Assembly (NCBI GenBank): GCA_963730315.1
Contig: CAVSRD010000006.1
Span: forward strand, 151,659-215,658
Length of the DNA stretch: 64,000 nucleotides
Reading direction: 5' to 3'
Source of the DNA: VRUE01 sp963730315
GTDB taxonomy: Bacteria; Actinomycetota; Thermoleophilia; Solirubrobacterales; 70-9
In this document: positions 16,046 to 23,309 of the stretch, in pieces
Layout of the letters: each line of letters begins with the position of its first letter
Position numbering within the stretch: the first letter of the stretch is position 1
The notes under the pieces: model-generated
Database searches by the model: none
Seen by the model: the letters and a program-made list of their open reading frames with translations, nothing else
What the model was told of the DNA's origin: nothing
Position numbers and translations under genes: made by a program

Positions 16046-17163
16046 CGCTGCATCGTCCTTCCTGCTGATTTCTCGGTCTCCTCAATCGTAGACAGTCGCA
16101 GCCCGCCCTCGAGGTGACCGCCGGGGCCGCTGATCCGCAGCGCCGGGACCGTCTCCGCGGTCAGCAGGCCGGTCTCCGCGGTCAGCTCGGCGGCGACCTC
16201 GAACCAGCGCTCGCAACGGGACGGCGCGTCGACGATCGCAGTGACGATCGGGACGTGGCGGCGCAGCGCCAGCAGCCGGTCGCCGTGTGGCGCGTGGTCG
16301 CCGTGGTAGCCCCAGACGCCGCGCAGCGCCGTTGCTCCGGAGGCGCCCTCGGCCCGCAGGCGTCGGACCAGCTCCAGGTGCAGGGCGCGGCCGCGGTGCT
16401 CGGAGCGCTCCGAGCAGTAGACCATCAGCTTCGTCCACAGGTTCAGCCCGGCCGCGTCGCGGTCCGGCAGCGCACGGGGACGGGCCAGCGCGCGGCCGTC
16501 GCGCCTGCAGACGCGGATCGCCTCCAGGGTGGCCAGCGGCCGCTCCATCGTGGCGTCCAGCTCGGCCAGGGCGGCGGCGATCGACCCGCGCTCCCCGACC
16601 GCGATCGCCATCGCCGGCACGGCCGCGTTTCCCGAGAAGAATCCGGCCCTGCGCCGCTCACCGCGCACCGTGCCGTCGACGCCGAGCACGACGGTGGCGC
16701 CCGCCACCCCGTGGCGGTGCAGCGCCGCGACCACGGCGACGTGGGCGGGGGCGCCGCGGAGGCGCTGCCGCCGACCGACGTAGACGGTCAGCTTCACCTC
16801 CTCGTGCGGCTCGCCCTCCGGACCGTGGCCGTCGGCGGCGAAGCGGGCCCGCTCCAGGGTGAGGAGGCCGTCGCCGGCCATCGCGACCAGCTCCGGTACG
16901 ACCGCTTCGATCCGCTCGCGGCCGTCGACCGCGACGGCGACCAGGGGCAGGTCCTCGGAGAGCGACAGCAGGCGGTCGGTTTGCAGGCGCTGCCCCGCCC
17001 CGAACCCCTCTGCCCCGCGCAGCAGCACGCTGGTCGCCAGCGCCCGCCGCTCGAACAGGTCGAGGATCGCCGCCGAGAGGAAGCGGCCGTCGTGGCGGTC
17101 GTGCTCACCGAAGTAGAAGGTGAGCTTGACGGCGTCGCCGCCGGGAGACGCCGCGCCGCTCAC
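16042..17163 (-). CDS. Protein with three tandem DUF190 domains
   Basis: The 373-residue protein contains three consecutive copies of DUF190. Copy one is at about residues 12-110 (VKLTFYFGEHDRHDG..., DLPLVAVAVDG), copy two at about 117-225 (VKLTVYVGRRQRLRG..., VPAMAIAVGERG) and copy three at about 243-350 (TKLMVYCSERSEHRG..., VPIVTAIVDAPSR). Single-domain DUF190 proteins have a PII-like ferredoxin fold and are commonly encoded beside crcB/fluC fluoride channels. Fusion of three could mimic a PII-like trimer in one chain; that is inference. The GTG start at 17163 gives a GTGA overlap with fluC2, and the first conserved strand then begins about 12 residues in. The stop overlaps the catalase start. 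Confidence 0.85.
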   Translation of the reverse strand: MSGAASPGGDAVKLTFYFGEHDRHDGRFLSAAILDLFERRALATSVLLRGAEGFGAGQRLQTDRLLSLSEDLPLVAVAVDGRERIEAVVPELVAMAGDGLLTLERARFAADGHGPEGEPHEEVKLTVYVGRRQRLRGAPAHVAVVAALHRHGVAGATVVLGVDGTVRGERRRAGFFSGNAAVPAMAIAVGERGSIAAALAELDATMERPLATLEAIRVCRRDGRALARPRALPDRDAAGLNLWTKLMVYCSERSEHRGRALHLELVRRLRAEGASGATALRGVWGYHGDHAPHGDRLLALRRHVPIVTAIVDAPSRCERWFEVAAELTAETGLLTAETVPALRISGPGGHLEGGLRLSTIEETEKSAGRTMQR

Positions 17164-17525
17164 AGCACGGCTCCCAGCCAGTGACCGAGCGTCAGCGCCG
17201 CCAGCCCGGCGAGCAGCGAGAGGCCGACGTTGAGCCAGAGCAGCGTCGCGCGGCCCGCCTCGCCGAGCCGCTGCGACTCGAACATCCAGGTCGAGAAGGT
17301 CGTATAGGACCCGAGTCCGCCGCCGGCGACGATCGTCAGCGTGGCGCCGTGCAGGGCGGCGCCGGCGAGCAGGCCGAGCGCCGCGGCGCCGCTCAGGTTG
17401 ACGGCCAGCGTGCCGACCGGGAAGGGCCCGGCGGCCCGCTCGGCCAGCGCCGCGTCGAAGAGGAAGCGGGCGAGCGCTCCGACCCCGCCGAGCATGGCGA
17501 CGGCGATCCAAACGGCGGCGTTCAT
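17160..17525 (-). CDS. crcB: Fluoride channel subunit FluC/CrcB (second)
   Basis: A 121-residue four-helix membrane protein. GGVGALARFLFD (helix 1), GTLAVNLSGAAALG (helix 2 with the conserved Asn) and GGLGSYTTFSTWMFE (broken helix 3 with the Thr-Thr-Phe-Ser fluoride path) are the FluC signatures. FluC channels export fluoride passively and work as antiparallel dimers; where two adjacent genes occur, as here, the pair usually forms a heterodimer. ATG at 17525 overlaps the stop of the first subunit by 4 bases, and the conserved helix starts right after it. Confidence 0.93.
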   Translation of the reverse strand: MNAAVWIAVAMLGGVGALARFLFDAALAERAAGPFPVGTLAVNLSGAAALGLLAGAALHGATLTIVAGGGLGSYTTFSTWMFESQRLGEAGRATLLWLNVGLSLLAGLAALTLGHWLGAVL

Positions 17526-17926
17526 CGCACCAACCTCGTCCGCCGCACCGCCGCGGTGGCGACGTGGACGCAGACGAAGCCGCCGGCGAGCGTCGCGGCG
17601 GCATAGCCGACCGCGAGGCCGAGCTGGCCGGAGTCGAGCATCTCGAACAGCTCGAGCTGGACGGCGGCGAAGGTGGTGAGGGCGCCGCATAGGCCGGTGC
17701 CGAGCAGCGGCCGCCGGTAGCTCGACGGCGGCAGCCGCTCCTGCAGCCGGGTGACGAAGTAGCCGAGCAGCAGCGCCCCGGCCATGTTGGCCGCAAAGGT
17801 CGCCCAGGGCCAGCTCGCGGCCCCGTGCGGAGCGAGCTCGGCCAGCTCGACGCGGGCCAGCGCCCCGAGGACGCCGCCGGCGTAGATCGCCGCCAGCTCA
17901 CGGCGGTCGAGTCGCGGCAGTCGCAT
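17522..17926 (-). CDS. crcB: Fluoride channel subunit FluC/CrcB (first)
   Basis: A 134-residue homologue with GGVLGALARVELAEL, TFAANMAGALLLGYF and GLCGALTTFAAVQLE, the same helix signatures as the next gene, so the two probably form an antiparallel heterodimeric fluoride exporter. The start is fixed by context. The ATG at 17926 has a perfect AGGAGG (17933-17938) six bases upstream, whereas the in-frame ATG at 17968 lies inside the riboswitch aptamer and has no RBS. Expression should rise with fluoride through the riboswitch. It heads the operon fluC1-fluC2-DUF190x3-katA. Confidence 0.93.
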   Translation of the reverse strand: MRLPRLDRRELAAIYAGGVLGALARVELAELAPHGAASWPWATFAANMAGALLLGYFVTRLQERLPPSSYRRPLLGTGLCGALTTFAAVQLELFEMLDSGQLGLAVGYAAATLAGGFVCVHVATAAVRRTRLVR

Positions 17927-17956
17927 AGGCAGCCTCCTATCAGCGTCGGTGGACGT

Positions 17957-18014
17957 GGTAGAGGCCATCAGCGGCTCGCGGCCGCGCTTATCGGGGAGCG
18001 AGCCTCATCGCTCC
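17957..18014 (-). promoter_or_regulatory. Fluoride (crcB motif) riboswitch
   Basis: Read on the minus strand, the 5' element GGAGCGATGAGGCTCGCTCC and the 3' element GCTGATGGCCTCTAC match the fluoride aptamer closely. Present are P1, the loop containing GATGAGGC, a second helix (GCGGC..GCCGC type) and the pseudoknot between GAGGC (18002-18006) and GCCTC (17961-17965). The RNA binds fluoride with Mg and activates fluoride-export genes, matching the fluC pair 31 bases downstream. The RBS contains a second GAGGC (17932-17936) able to compete for the same GCCTC, suggesting control of translation initiation. Confidence 0.92.
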
Positions 18015-18082
18015 ACTCACATGCTAGTTGACGTGCCTCGCCACGCTCCGACAACGGCCACGAGGAAGCGACAAGACTCTCC

Positions 18083-18114
18083 CTTCATTGACACACATCA
18101 ATGAAGCGTATAGG
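18083..18114 (+). promoter_or_regulatory. arsR operator and promoter
   Basis: A perfect inverted repeat with 9-base arms, CTTCATTGA and TCAATGAAG (18083-18091 and 18098-18106), separated by 6 bases, is the type of site bound by ArsR-family repressors. It overlaps a promoter with TTGACA at 18088-18093 and TATAGG at 18109-18114 (15-base spacing, slightly short). The expected transcript start is within a few bases of the GTG at 18123, so the arsR mRNA is leaderless or nearly so. The site explains autorepression of arsR-aqpS-arsC. Confidence 0.8.
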
Positions 18115-18122
18115 GTCGCAAC

Positions 18123-18467
18123 GTGACCGAGCTGCCGGTGATCGATTGCTGCACGCCGCTGGCCGGGTCGTCGCTCTCCGGCGAGCGGGCCGGCGAGCTC
18201 GAGGCGGTGCTGAAGGCGCTGGCCGACCGCCACCGGCTGCGGATCGTCAACCTGCTGCTGCGGGCGGATGGCGAGCCGGTCTGCGTCTGCGAGGTGCAGC
18301 CGCTGCTCGGGCTCTCGCAGGGGACGGTCAGCCATCACCTCAAGCAGCTGGTCGAGGCGGGCCTGGTCGAACGCGAGACCCGCGGCACCTACAGCTACTT
18401 CCGCCTCGTGCCGGGCGCGCTCGACGCGGTCCGCGAGGTATTCGCGACGCCGGCCAGAGCGGCGTGA
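18123..18467 (+). CDS. arsR: ArsR-family arsenic-responsive repressor
   Basis: A 114-residue winged-helix repressor. The metalloid site is visible as CVC in EPVCVCEVQPLL (about residues 59-61), with a further CC pair near residue 9-10 in VIDCCTPL. The recognition helix is LSQGTVSHHLKQLVEAGLV and the wing follows with RETRGTYSYFRL. As(III) binding to the cysteines releases the repressor from DNA. The GTG start lies directly behind the operator-promoter at 18083-18114. The stop overlaps the aquaporin start by 4 bases, so the regulator heads its own target operon. Confidence 0.9.
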   Translation: MTELPVIDCCTPLAGSSLSGERAGELEAVLKALADRHRLRIVNLLLRADGEPVCVCEVQPLLGLSQGTVSHHLKQLVEAGLVERETRGTYSYFRLVPGALDAVREVFATPARAA

Positions 18468-19204
18468 GCGGCCGTCCCGACCTGCGGCGCCGCGCCGCCG
18501 CGGAGGCGATCGGCGCCTTCGCCCTGGTCTTCGCGGGCTGCGGTGCGATCGTCACCGACGCCGAGCACCCGGGCGCCCTGGGCACGGTCGGCATCGCCCT
18601 CGTCTTCGGGCTGGTGATCATGGCGATGGTCTACGCCACCGGCCACCTCTCAGGCGCCCACCTCAACCCGTCCGTCACCCTCGCCTTCACCCTCACCCGC
18701 CACTTCCCGGTTCGCGACGCCATCGTCTACATCGGCGCCCAGCTGGCCGGGGCGATCGCCGGCGCTGCGCTGCTGCTCGCCGTCTGGCCGAGCCAGCCGG
18801 CCTCGCTCGGCGCCACGCTGCCCAGCGTGGGGACCGGCAGCGCCCTGGTCTACGAGGCGGTGCTGACCGCCTTCCTGATGTTCACGATCATGGCGGTGGC
18901 GACCGACACCCGCGCGGTCGGCGCCGGCGCTGCGATCGCGATCGGCGGCGTGATCGGCCTCGACGCCCTGTTCGGCGGGCCGATCACCGGCGCCTCGATG
19001 AACCCCGCCCGCTCGATCGGCCCGGCGCTCGTCTCCGGCGAGCTGCACGACCTGTGGATCTACCTCGTCGCCCCGGTGGTGGGCGCCGCAGTCGGCGCCC
19101 TCGCCTACCAGCTCGTCCGCGGCACCCCCTCAACCCCCCGCCGACGGGACGAAAACAGACGCATATCGTCCGAAATCGGCCCATCGGCGGAGAAGACGCG
19201 ATGA
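18464..19204 (+). CDS. aqpS: Aquaglyceroporin-type channel in ars operon (AqpS-like)
   Basis: A 246-residue MIP-family channel with six predicted helices. The second half-helix motif is canonical (SMNPARS), while the first reads HLNPSVT, with NPS in place of NPA. The GTG start at 18464 gives a GTGA overlap with arsR and places the first helix (AAAEAIGAFALVFAGCG) at about residue 10. In Sinorhizobium meliloti an arsR-aqpS-arsC operon detoxifies arsenate: ArsC reduces it and AqpS lets arsenite flow out down its gradient, with no ArsB or Acr3 pump. The same order and absence of a pump is seen here, so an arsenite channel role is inferred rather than water transport. Confidence 0.85.
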   Translation: MSGRPDLRRRAAAEAIGAFALVFAGCGAIVTDAEHPGALGTVGIALVFGLVIMAMVYATGHLSGAHLNPSVTLAFTLTRHFPVRDAIVYIGAQLAGAIAGAALLLAVWPSQPASLGATLPSVGTGSALVYEAVLTAFLMFTIMAVATDTRAVGAGAAIAIGGVIGLDALFGGPITGASMNPARSIGPALVSGELHDLWIYLVAPVVGAAVGALAYQLVRGTPSTPRRRDENRRISSEIGPSAEKTR

Positions 19205-19590
19205 GCCGCGTCCTCTTCGTCTGCCTGCACAACGCCGGCCGCTCGCAGATCAGCGAGGCGCTCTTCGCCCGCGCCGCCGACGGCCGCCACGAGGCCCGCT
19301 CGGCAGGCACCGCGCCGGGCGAGCGCGTCCATCCCGAGGTGGTCGAGGCAATGCGAGAGCTGGGCATCGACCTCGCCGACCGCGTCCCCCGCGAGCTGAG
19401 CCGCGAGGACGCCGAGTGGGCCGACGTCGTGGTGACGATGGGCTGCGGCGACGAGTGCCCCTACATCCCCGGCAAGCGCTATCTCGACTGGGACCTACCC
19501 GACCCGAAAGGTCGCCCGCTCGCCGAGGTCCGCGCCACCCGCGGGGAGATCGAGCGGCGGGTTGCGGAGCTGGTCGAGGGGCTGGACTGA
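19201..19590 (+). CDS. arsC: Arsenate reductase, low-molecular-weight phosphatase-like (ArsC)
   Basis: A 129-residue cytoplasmic enzyme reducing arsenate to arsenite. The P-loop reads CLHNAGRS with nucleophile C8, and the conserved TMGCGDECPYIPG and DWDLPDP segments follow at about residues 80-102. The C-x-x-N-x-G-R-S form of the loop is common in actinobacterial ArsC enzymes, some of which use mycothiol and mycoredoxin; the reductant here is not decided by sequence. ATG overlaps the aquaporin stop by 4 bases. It closes the three-gene arsenic operon. Confidence 0.9.
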   Translation: MSRVLFVCLHNAGRSQISEALFARAADGRHEARSAGTAPGERVHPEVVEAMRELGIDLADRVPRELSREDAEWADVVVTMGCGDECPYIPGKRYLDWDLPDPKGRPLAEVRATRGEIERRVAELVEGLD

Positions 19591-19594
19591 GCGC

Positions 19595-20443
19595 TCAGCG
19601 GGCCAGCACACCCCAGCTGACGGCGGGTGCCGCGTAGGAGCCGTCCTCGTTGCGGAACGCCCCCAGGCTCTCGATTAGCGCCGCGCGGGTCGCCTGTTGC
19701 TCGTCCTCCTCCAGCCCATCGACCGCCGCGGCGAGCGGCCCGGCGAGACGGACCAGCACGTCCCAGAGGTCGTCCTCGTCGGCGTACCTGAACTGGAAGG
19801 AGATCTCCTCGAGCTGGGGCTCGGCGAAGCCGGCCCCGGTGACGAGGCTGCGGATCAGGTCCGGGTCGGCCATCGCGAAGATGCCCGGCGCACCGGGCTC
19901 GGGCGGCGGCATGTGGCCACGTTCGACCAGCGTCATCGCCGGCAGCGCCGCCCAGGGGTTGCGGTGCGGCGCCGCCCAGACCGCGAACGCCAGCGGGCAC
20001 CCGTCGCGCAGCACCCTCCTCGACTCGGCAAGGGCAGCCGCGGGATCGGCCATCAGCATGTAGCCCCAGCGGCAGACGACAGCGTCGACGCTGTCGTCTG
20101 CGAAGTCCATCCGCTCGGCGTCCAGCACCCTGAACTCGACGTTGGTCAGCCCTCGGCCATCGCCGAGCTTTCTGGCCACGGCGACCATCTCGGGCGCGAA
20201 GTCGGTCGAGAGGACGCGTCCGCCGTCCTCGACCCGCGACGCAACCCGAAAGCTCAGATCACCTGGTCCGGCGGCGACGTCGAGAACGACCTGCCCGGGT
20301 TGCGGGTCGACCTTCTCGACGATCCACTCGTTGACGCTGCCGGTCACGTCGATCATCCACTCGTTGCGCTCCTCCCAGCCCGGCGCCATCTTCGCCCAGG
20401 TCTCGAGGCTCTTCTCCCGATAGGCGTCGAGGTCGGCATCCAT
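19595..20443 (-). CDS. Class I SAM-dependent methyltransferase
   Basis: A 282-residue methyltransferase of the UbiE/Ubie-like (Methyltransf_11) type. The SAM-binding motif I is VLDVAAGPGDLSF (about residues 53-65), motif II contains STDFAPEMV, and VEFRVLDAERMDFADDSVDAVVCRWGYMLM is the usual motif III/IV stretch. A RBS (GGAGGAG) precedes the ATG. The substrate cannot be inferred. It converges with arsC, its stop being 4 bases from the arsC stop, and it follows the WS/DGAT gene after 26 bases on the same strand. Confidence 0.82.
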   Translation of the reverse strand: MDADLDAYREKSLETWAKMAPGWEERNEWMIDVTGSVNEWIVEKVDPQPGQVVLDVAAGPGDLSFRVASRVEDGGRVLSTDFAPEMVAVARKLGDGRGLTNVEFRVLDAERMDFADDSVDAVVCRWGYMLMADPAAALAESRRVLRDGCPLAFAVWAAPHRNPWAALPAMTLVERGHMPPPEPGAPGIFAMADPDLIRSLVTGAGFAEPQLEEISFQFRYADEDDLWDVLVRLAGPLAAAVDGLEEDEQQATRAALIESLGAFRNEDGSYAAPAVSWGVLAR

Positions 20444-20469
20444 CGCAACTCCTCCGGTCGTGGTTTCGC

Positions 20470-21861
20470 TTACGACAGTACCTTTTCAGGCCCCGATGAA
20501 TCGGGCACCAGCTCATGCAGCGCGCTCTCGTAGGCGCGGACGAGCTGCTGCGGATCGGCGATCAGGGCGGTGTCGGTCATGAAGCCGGCGGTGACCTCGC
20601 CGTTGTAGCTGAAGATGCTCACGGTCATCCCGAGGCTGCCCGAGCAGGGCGCCCAGACGAGGACGCCGCTGACCGGCGAGCCGGCGAAGTGGAGCTGCTG
20701 GCGCGGGCCGGGGACGTTGGTGACGACCAAGCTGGCCTTGTCGGTGAAGAAGCCGATCAGGCGGTCCTCCACCCACGGCGGGGTGAGGCCGATCGCGCTG
20801 ATGACGCCGTAGGCGAGCAGCGGCTCGTGCGTGCTCTTGATCTCGTCCATCCGGCTGCTCACCTCGCGCAGGCGCTCGCCCGGCGCCACCTCGCCGACCG
20901 GAAGCTCCAGCAGGATCAGCGCGAAGTCGTTGCCGAGGTCGGCGGGGACCGGCTCGTCGAGAGGGCGCAGGTTGAAGGGCACCATCGCGTGGATCTCGTC
21001 CGGCAGCCGTCCGTCCGGGCCGAGCAGCTCATGCAGCGCGCCGGCCAGGGCGGTGACCAGCAGATCGTTGATCGTCACCCGCCGCAGCCGCGCGGCCTCC
21101 TTGAGCCGCGCCAGCGGGATCGGCTCCGACCAGGCCACGCGGCGGGTGCCGGAGAGCGGCGCCCGCAGGTCGCTCGCGGCGTCCGCCGGGGAGCCCAGGA
21201 GCTTCGCCACGGTGGAGACGTCGCGCCGGGCGGTACCCGCCAGCTCACGGAGGTGGTCGGGATGGGCGAGCGTCTCGACCCCCTCGTGGACGGCCGCGGC
21301 GCCCACTCCGCGAATTGCCGAGATCGCGCTGCGGGGGACCCCCGCCAGGCGCCGCAGGGCGCCCCCGGGGCGGCTCGACGGCGGGGCCGTCCCGCTCTCG
21401 CCACCGCCGTCGGTGATCGAAAGCATGACCCGGCCGAGGGCGATCCCGTCCGCGATGCAGTGGTGGATGCGCCAGAGGACCGCCGCGCCGCCTTCGTAGC
21501 CTTCGATCAGGTAGGCATGCCACAGCGGCTTGCCGGGGTCGAGCGATGGGGTGACCAGGTCGCTGACCGTCGCCTGAAGCGCGGCGCGGTCGCCGGGCGC
21601 CGGTAGCACCAGGCGGTGCAGATGGTCGTCGAGGTCGAAGGACAGATCGTCCTCGAAGGCCGGCCCGCGGCCCGGCGACTCGGCGACCCGCTGCCGGAAG
21701 CGCGGAAAGTCGGCGACCAGGCGCTGCTCGAGCACCGCGGCGACGTCGTCGGGGTCGGGCGCCTCGGCAAGCGTGACGAGACCGTTGACGACCATCGGGT
21801 TGGTCGGCCGGTCCATGTGAAGCCAGGCAGCGTCGGCGGCTGGCATTGCGTAACTGCTCAT
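20470..21861 (-). CDS. Wax ester synthase/diacylglycerol acyltransferase (WS/DGAT)
   Basis: At 463 residues it has the normal length for the actinobacterial WS/DGAT family. The active-site HHxxxDG motif is HHCIADG (H133, H134, D138), preceded by PLW at residues 112-114 and followed by the ND motif in NDLLVTALAG. The C-terminal NVPGP segment (TNVPGPRQQLHFAG) is also diagnostic. The enzyme esterifies acyl-CoA to diacylglycerol or long-chain alcohols for storage lipid. The start at 21861 (MSSYAMPAADAAWLHMD) matches the usual family N-terminus; longer frames upstream are not conserved. Confidence 0.9.
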   Translation of the reverse strand: MSSYAMPAADAAWLHMDRPTNPMVVNGLVTLAEAPDPDDVAAVLEQRLVADFPRFRQRVAESPGRGPAFEDDLSFDLDDHLHRLVLPAPGDRAALQATVSDLVTPSLDPGKPLWHAYLIEGYEGGAAVLWRIHHCIADGIALGRVMLSITDGGGESGTAPPSSRPGGALRRLAGVPRSAISAIRGVGAAAVHEGVETLAHPDHLRELAGTARRDVSTVAKLLGSPADAASDLRAPLSGTRRVAWSEPIPLARLKEAARLRRVTINDLLVTALAGALHELLGPDGRLPDEIHAMVPFNLRPLDEPVPADLGNDFALILLELPVGEVAPGERLREVSSRMDEIKSTHEPLLAYGVISAIGLTPPWVEDRLIGFFTDKASLVVTNVPGPRQQLHFAGSPVSGVLVWAPCSGSLGMTVSIFSYNGEVTAGFMTDTALIADPQQLVRAYESALHELVPDSSGPEKVLS

Positions 21862-21985
21862 GCGGCGCTCCCGGGTAGGTTGCCGAACAAGGCCGATGAT
21901 GCTCCGGCACCCGCCGGATCGCATCCGTAGTTGGCCGTCCAGTTGCCGCGTGGCCGGCTGCCGATCTGCCACAGTTCCCGCCGCG

Positions 21986-22425
21986 ATGAAGCTCTGCCGT
22001 TTCACTCCCGAGCACCTCCCCGGCGTTCGGGATCGTGCGGCTCGTCGCGCCCGTCTCGCCGCGCAAGTACCTGGCGATCGCCGGCTACACCTGCGCCAAC
22101 GACATAAGCGTGCGCGACTGGCAGGGCCGCGCCCAGACGATGACAATCGGCAAGTCGTTCGACACGCACCGGCCGCTCGGGCCCTGGCTGGTCACCCCCA
22201 ACGAGCTGGGCGACCCGAACGACCTGGCGATCCGCTGCTTCGTCGACGGCGAGCTGCGCCAGGACGCCCGCACCGCGAGATTGTCTTCGACTGCTTCTCG
22301 GCCGCAAGCCGGTCCGTGACAACCTGTTGAAGGTGGGCAGCGCGGTGAAGGTCGAGATCGAGCGGATCGGCACGTTGGTCAACACCGTGGTCGAGGAGCC
22401 GCAGGGGTTCGTCGCGAGCAGGTAG
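21986..22425 (+). pseudogene. Decayed fumarylacetoacetate hydrolase-family gene
   Basis: Three fragments of one FAH-family protein lie in three frames. The N-terminus MKLCRFTPEHLPG starts at 21986; the shift to the next frame gives FGIVRLVAPVSPRKYLAIAGYTCANDISVRDWQ and on to FVDGELRQD near 22265. A last frame gives VRDNLLKVGSAVKVEIERIGTLVNTVVEEPQ, ending at the stop 22423-22425. About half of the roughly 280-residue family length, including the segment between the N-terminus and the PSPRK-like part, is missing. The damage is therefore deletion plus frameshifts rather than one sequencing error. No function is expected. Confidence 0.8.
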
Positions 22426-22427
22426 GG

Positions 22428-23309
22428 ATGCTGACCGGGAGAGTGCAGAGCTGGCGCGACGCGGGGACGAGCGAAGAGGTTCTCGGCCGCCGGCTGTTCG
22501 TCCACCGCCGCGAGGGCAGCGAGGACCCGCTGCTGCTCTTCCTGCACGGCTTCCCCTCCAGCTCCTACGACTGGCGCGAGCTGTTCGCGCTACGCCGCGA
22601 CGGGCGGGCGACCCTGGCCTTCGACTTTCTCGGCTTCGGTCTCTCCGAGAAGCCGCCCGATCACCTCTACACGCTCGCCTGGCAGGCCGACGCAGCCGAG
22701 GAGCTGGTTCGCCGCGCCGGCTCGCCTCCGGTCTTCGTCGTCGCCCACGACATGGGCACCTCGGTGACCACGGAGCTGATGGCGCGCGACCTGCGTGGCG
22801 AGCTGGACATGGACTTGGCCGGAGCGCTGCTGTTCAACGGCAGCATGCTGCTGCACCTGGCGAGTCCGACGATTGGCCAGCGCCTGCTGCGCAGCCGGCT
22901 CGGACCGCTGTTTGCGCGCCTCAGCAGCGAGCGGGGCTTCCGTGTCCAGTTCGGCCGGGTCTTCTCGGCCGAGCACCCGCTGAGCGCCGAGGAGGCGGCC
23001 GACCAGTGGTCGCTGATCACCCACGGCGGGGACCGGGGCATCGTCCGCAAGACGATCCACTACATGGACGAGCGCGAACGCTTCACCGAGCGCTGGCACG
23101 GCGCGATCCGCGACTGGCCCGGCCCGCTGACCCTGGCCTGGGGCCTGCGCGACCCGGTCGCCACCATCGCGGTGCTGGACGGCCTTCGCGCCCTGCGACC
23201 GGGGGTCGAGGCGATCGAGCTTCCCGATGCCGCCCACTACCCGCAGATCGAACGGCCCGACCTGATCTCCGCGGCGCTGGACAGGGCGCTCCAGGCGGCG
23301 GCACGTTGA
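22428..23309 (+). CDS. Alpha/beta hydrolase, haloalkane dehalogenase/epoxide hydrolase-like
   Basis: A 293-residue alpha/beta hydrolase. FLHGFPSSSYDWRE holds the oxyanion HGxP motif (about residue 40), and the nucleophile elbow AHDMGTSVTTEL carries aspartate rather than serine. The acid is probably in WGLRDPVA and the histidine is in DAAHYPQIERPD near the end. An Asp nucleophile points to haloalkane dehalogenase, epoxide hydrolase or fluoroacetate dehalogenase relatives rather than esterases. It starts 2 bases after the FAH pseudogene and its stop overlaps the next gene's TTG by 4 bases. Confidence 0.8.
   Translation: MLTGRVQSWRDAGTSEEVLGRRLFVHRREGSEDPLLLFLHGFPSSSYDWRELFALRRDGRATLAFDFLGFGLSEKPPDHLYTLAWQADAAEELVRRAGSPPVFVVAHDMGTSVTTELMARDLRGELDMDLAGALLFNGSMLLHLASPTIGQRLLRSRLGPLFARLSSERGFRVQFGRVFSAEHPLSAEEAADQWSLITHGGDRGIVRKTIHYMDERERFTERWHGAIRDWPGPLTLAWGLRDPVATIAVLDGLRALRPGVEAIELPDAAHYPQIERPDLISAALDRALQAAAR

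Noticed and set aside
17926..17968. ATG at 17968 as start of fluC1
   Set aside because: It lies inside the riboswitch 3' element and has no RBS, whereas ATG 17926 has AGGAGG at ideal spacing and the conserved protein starts there.
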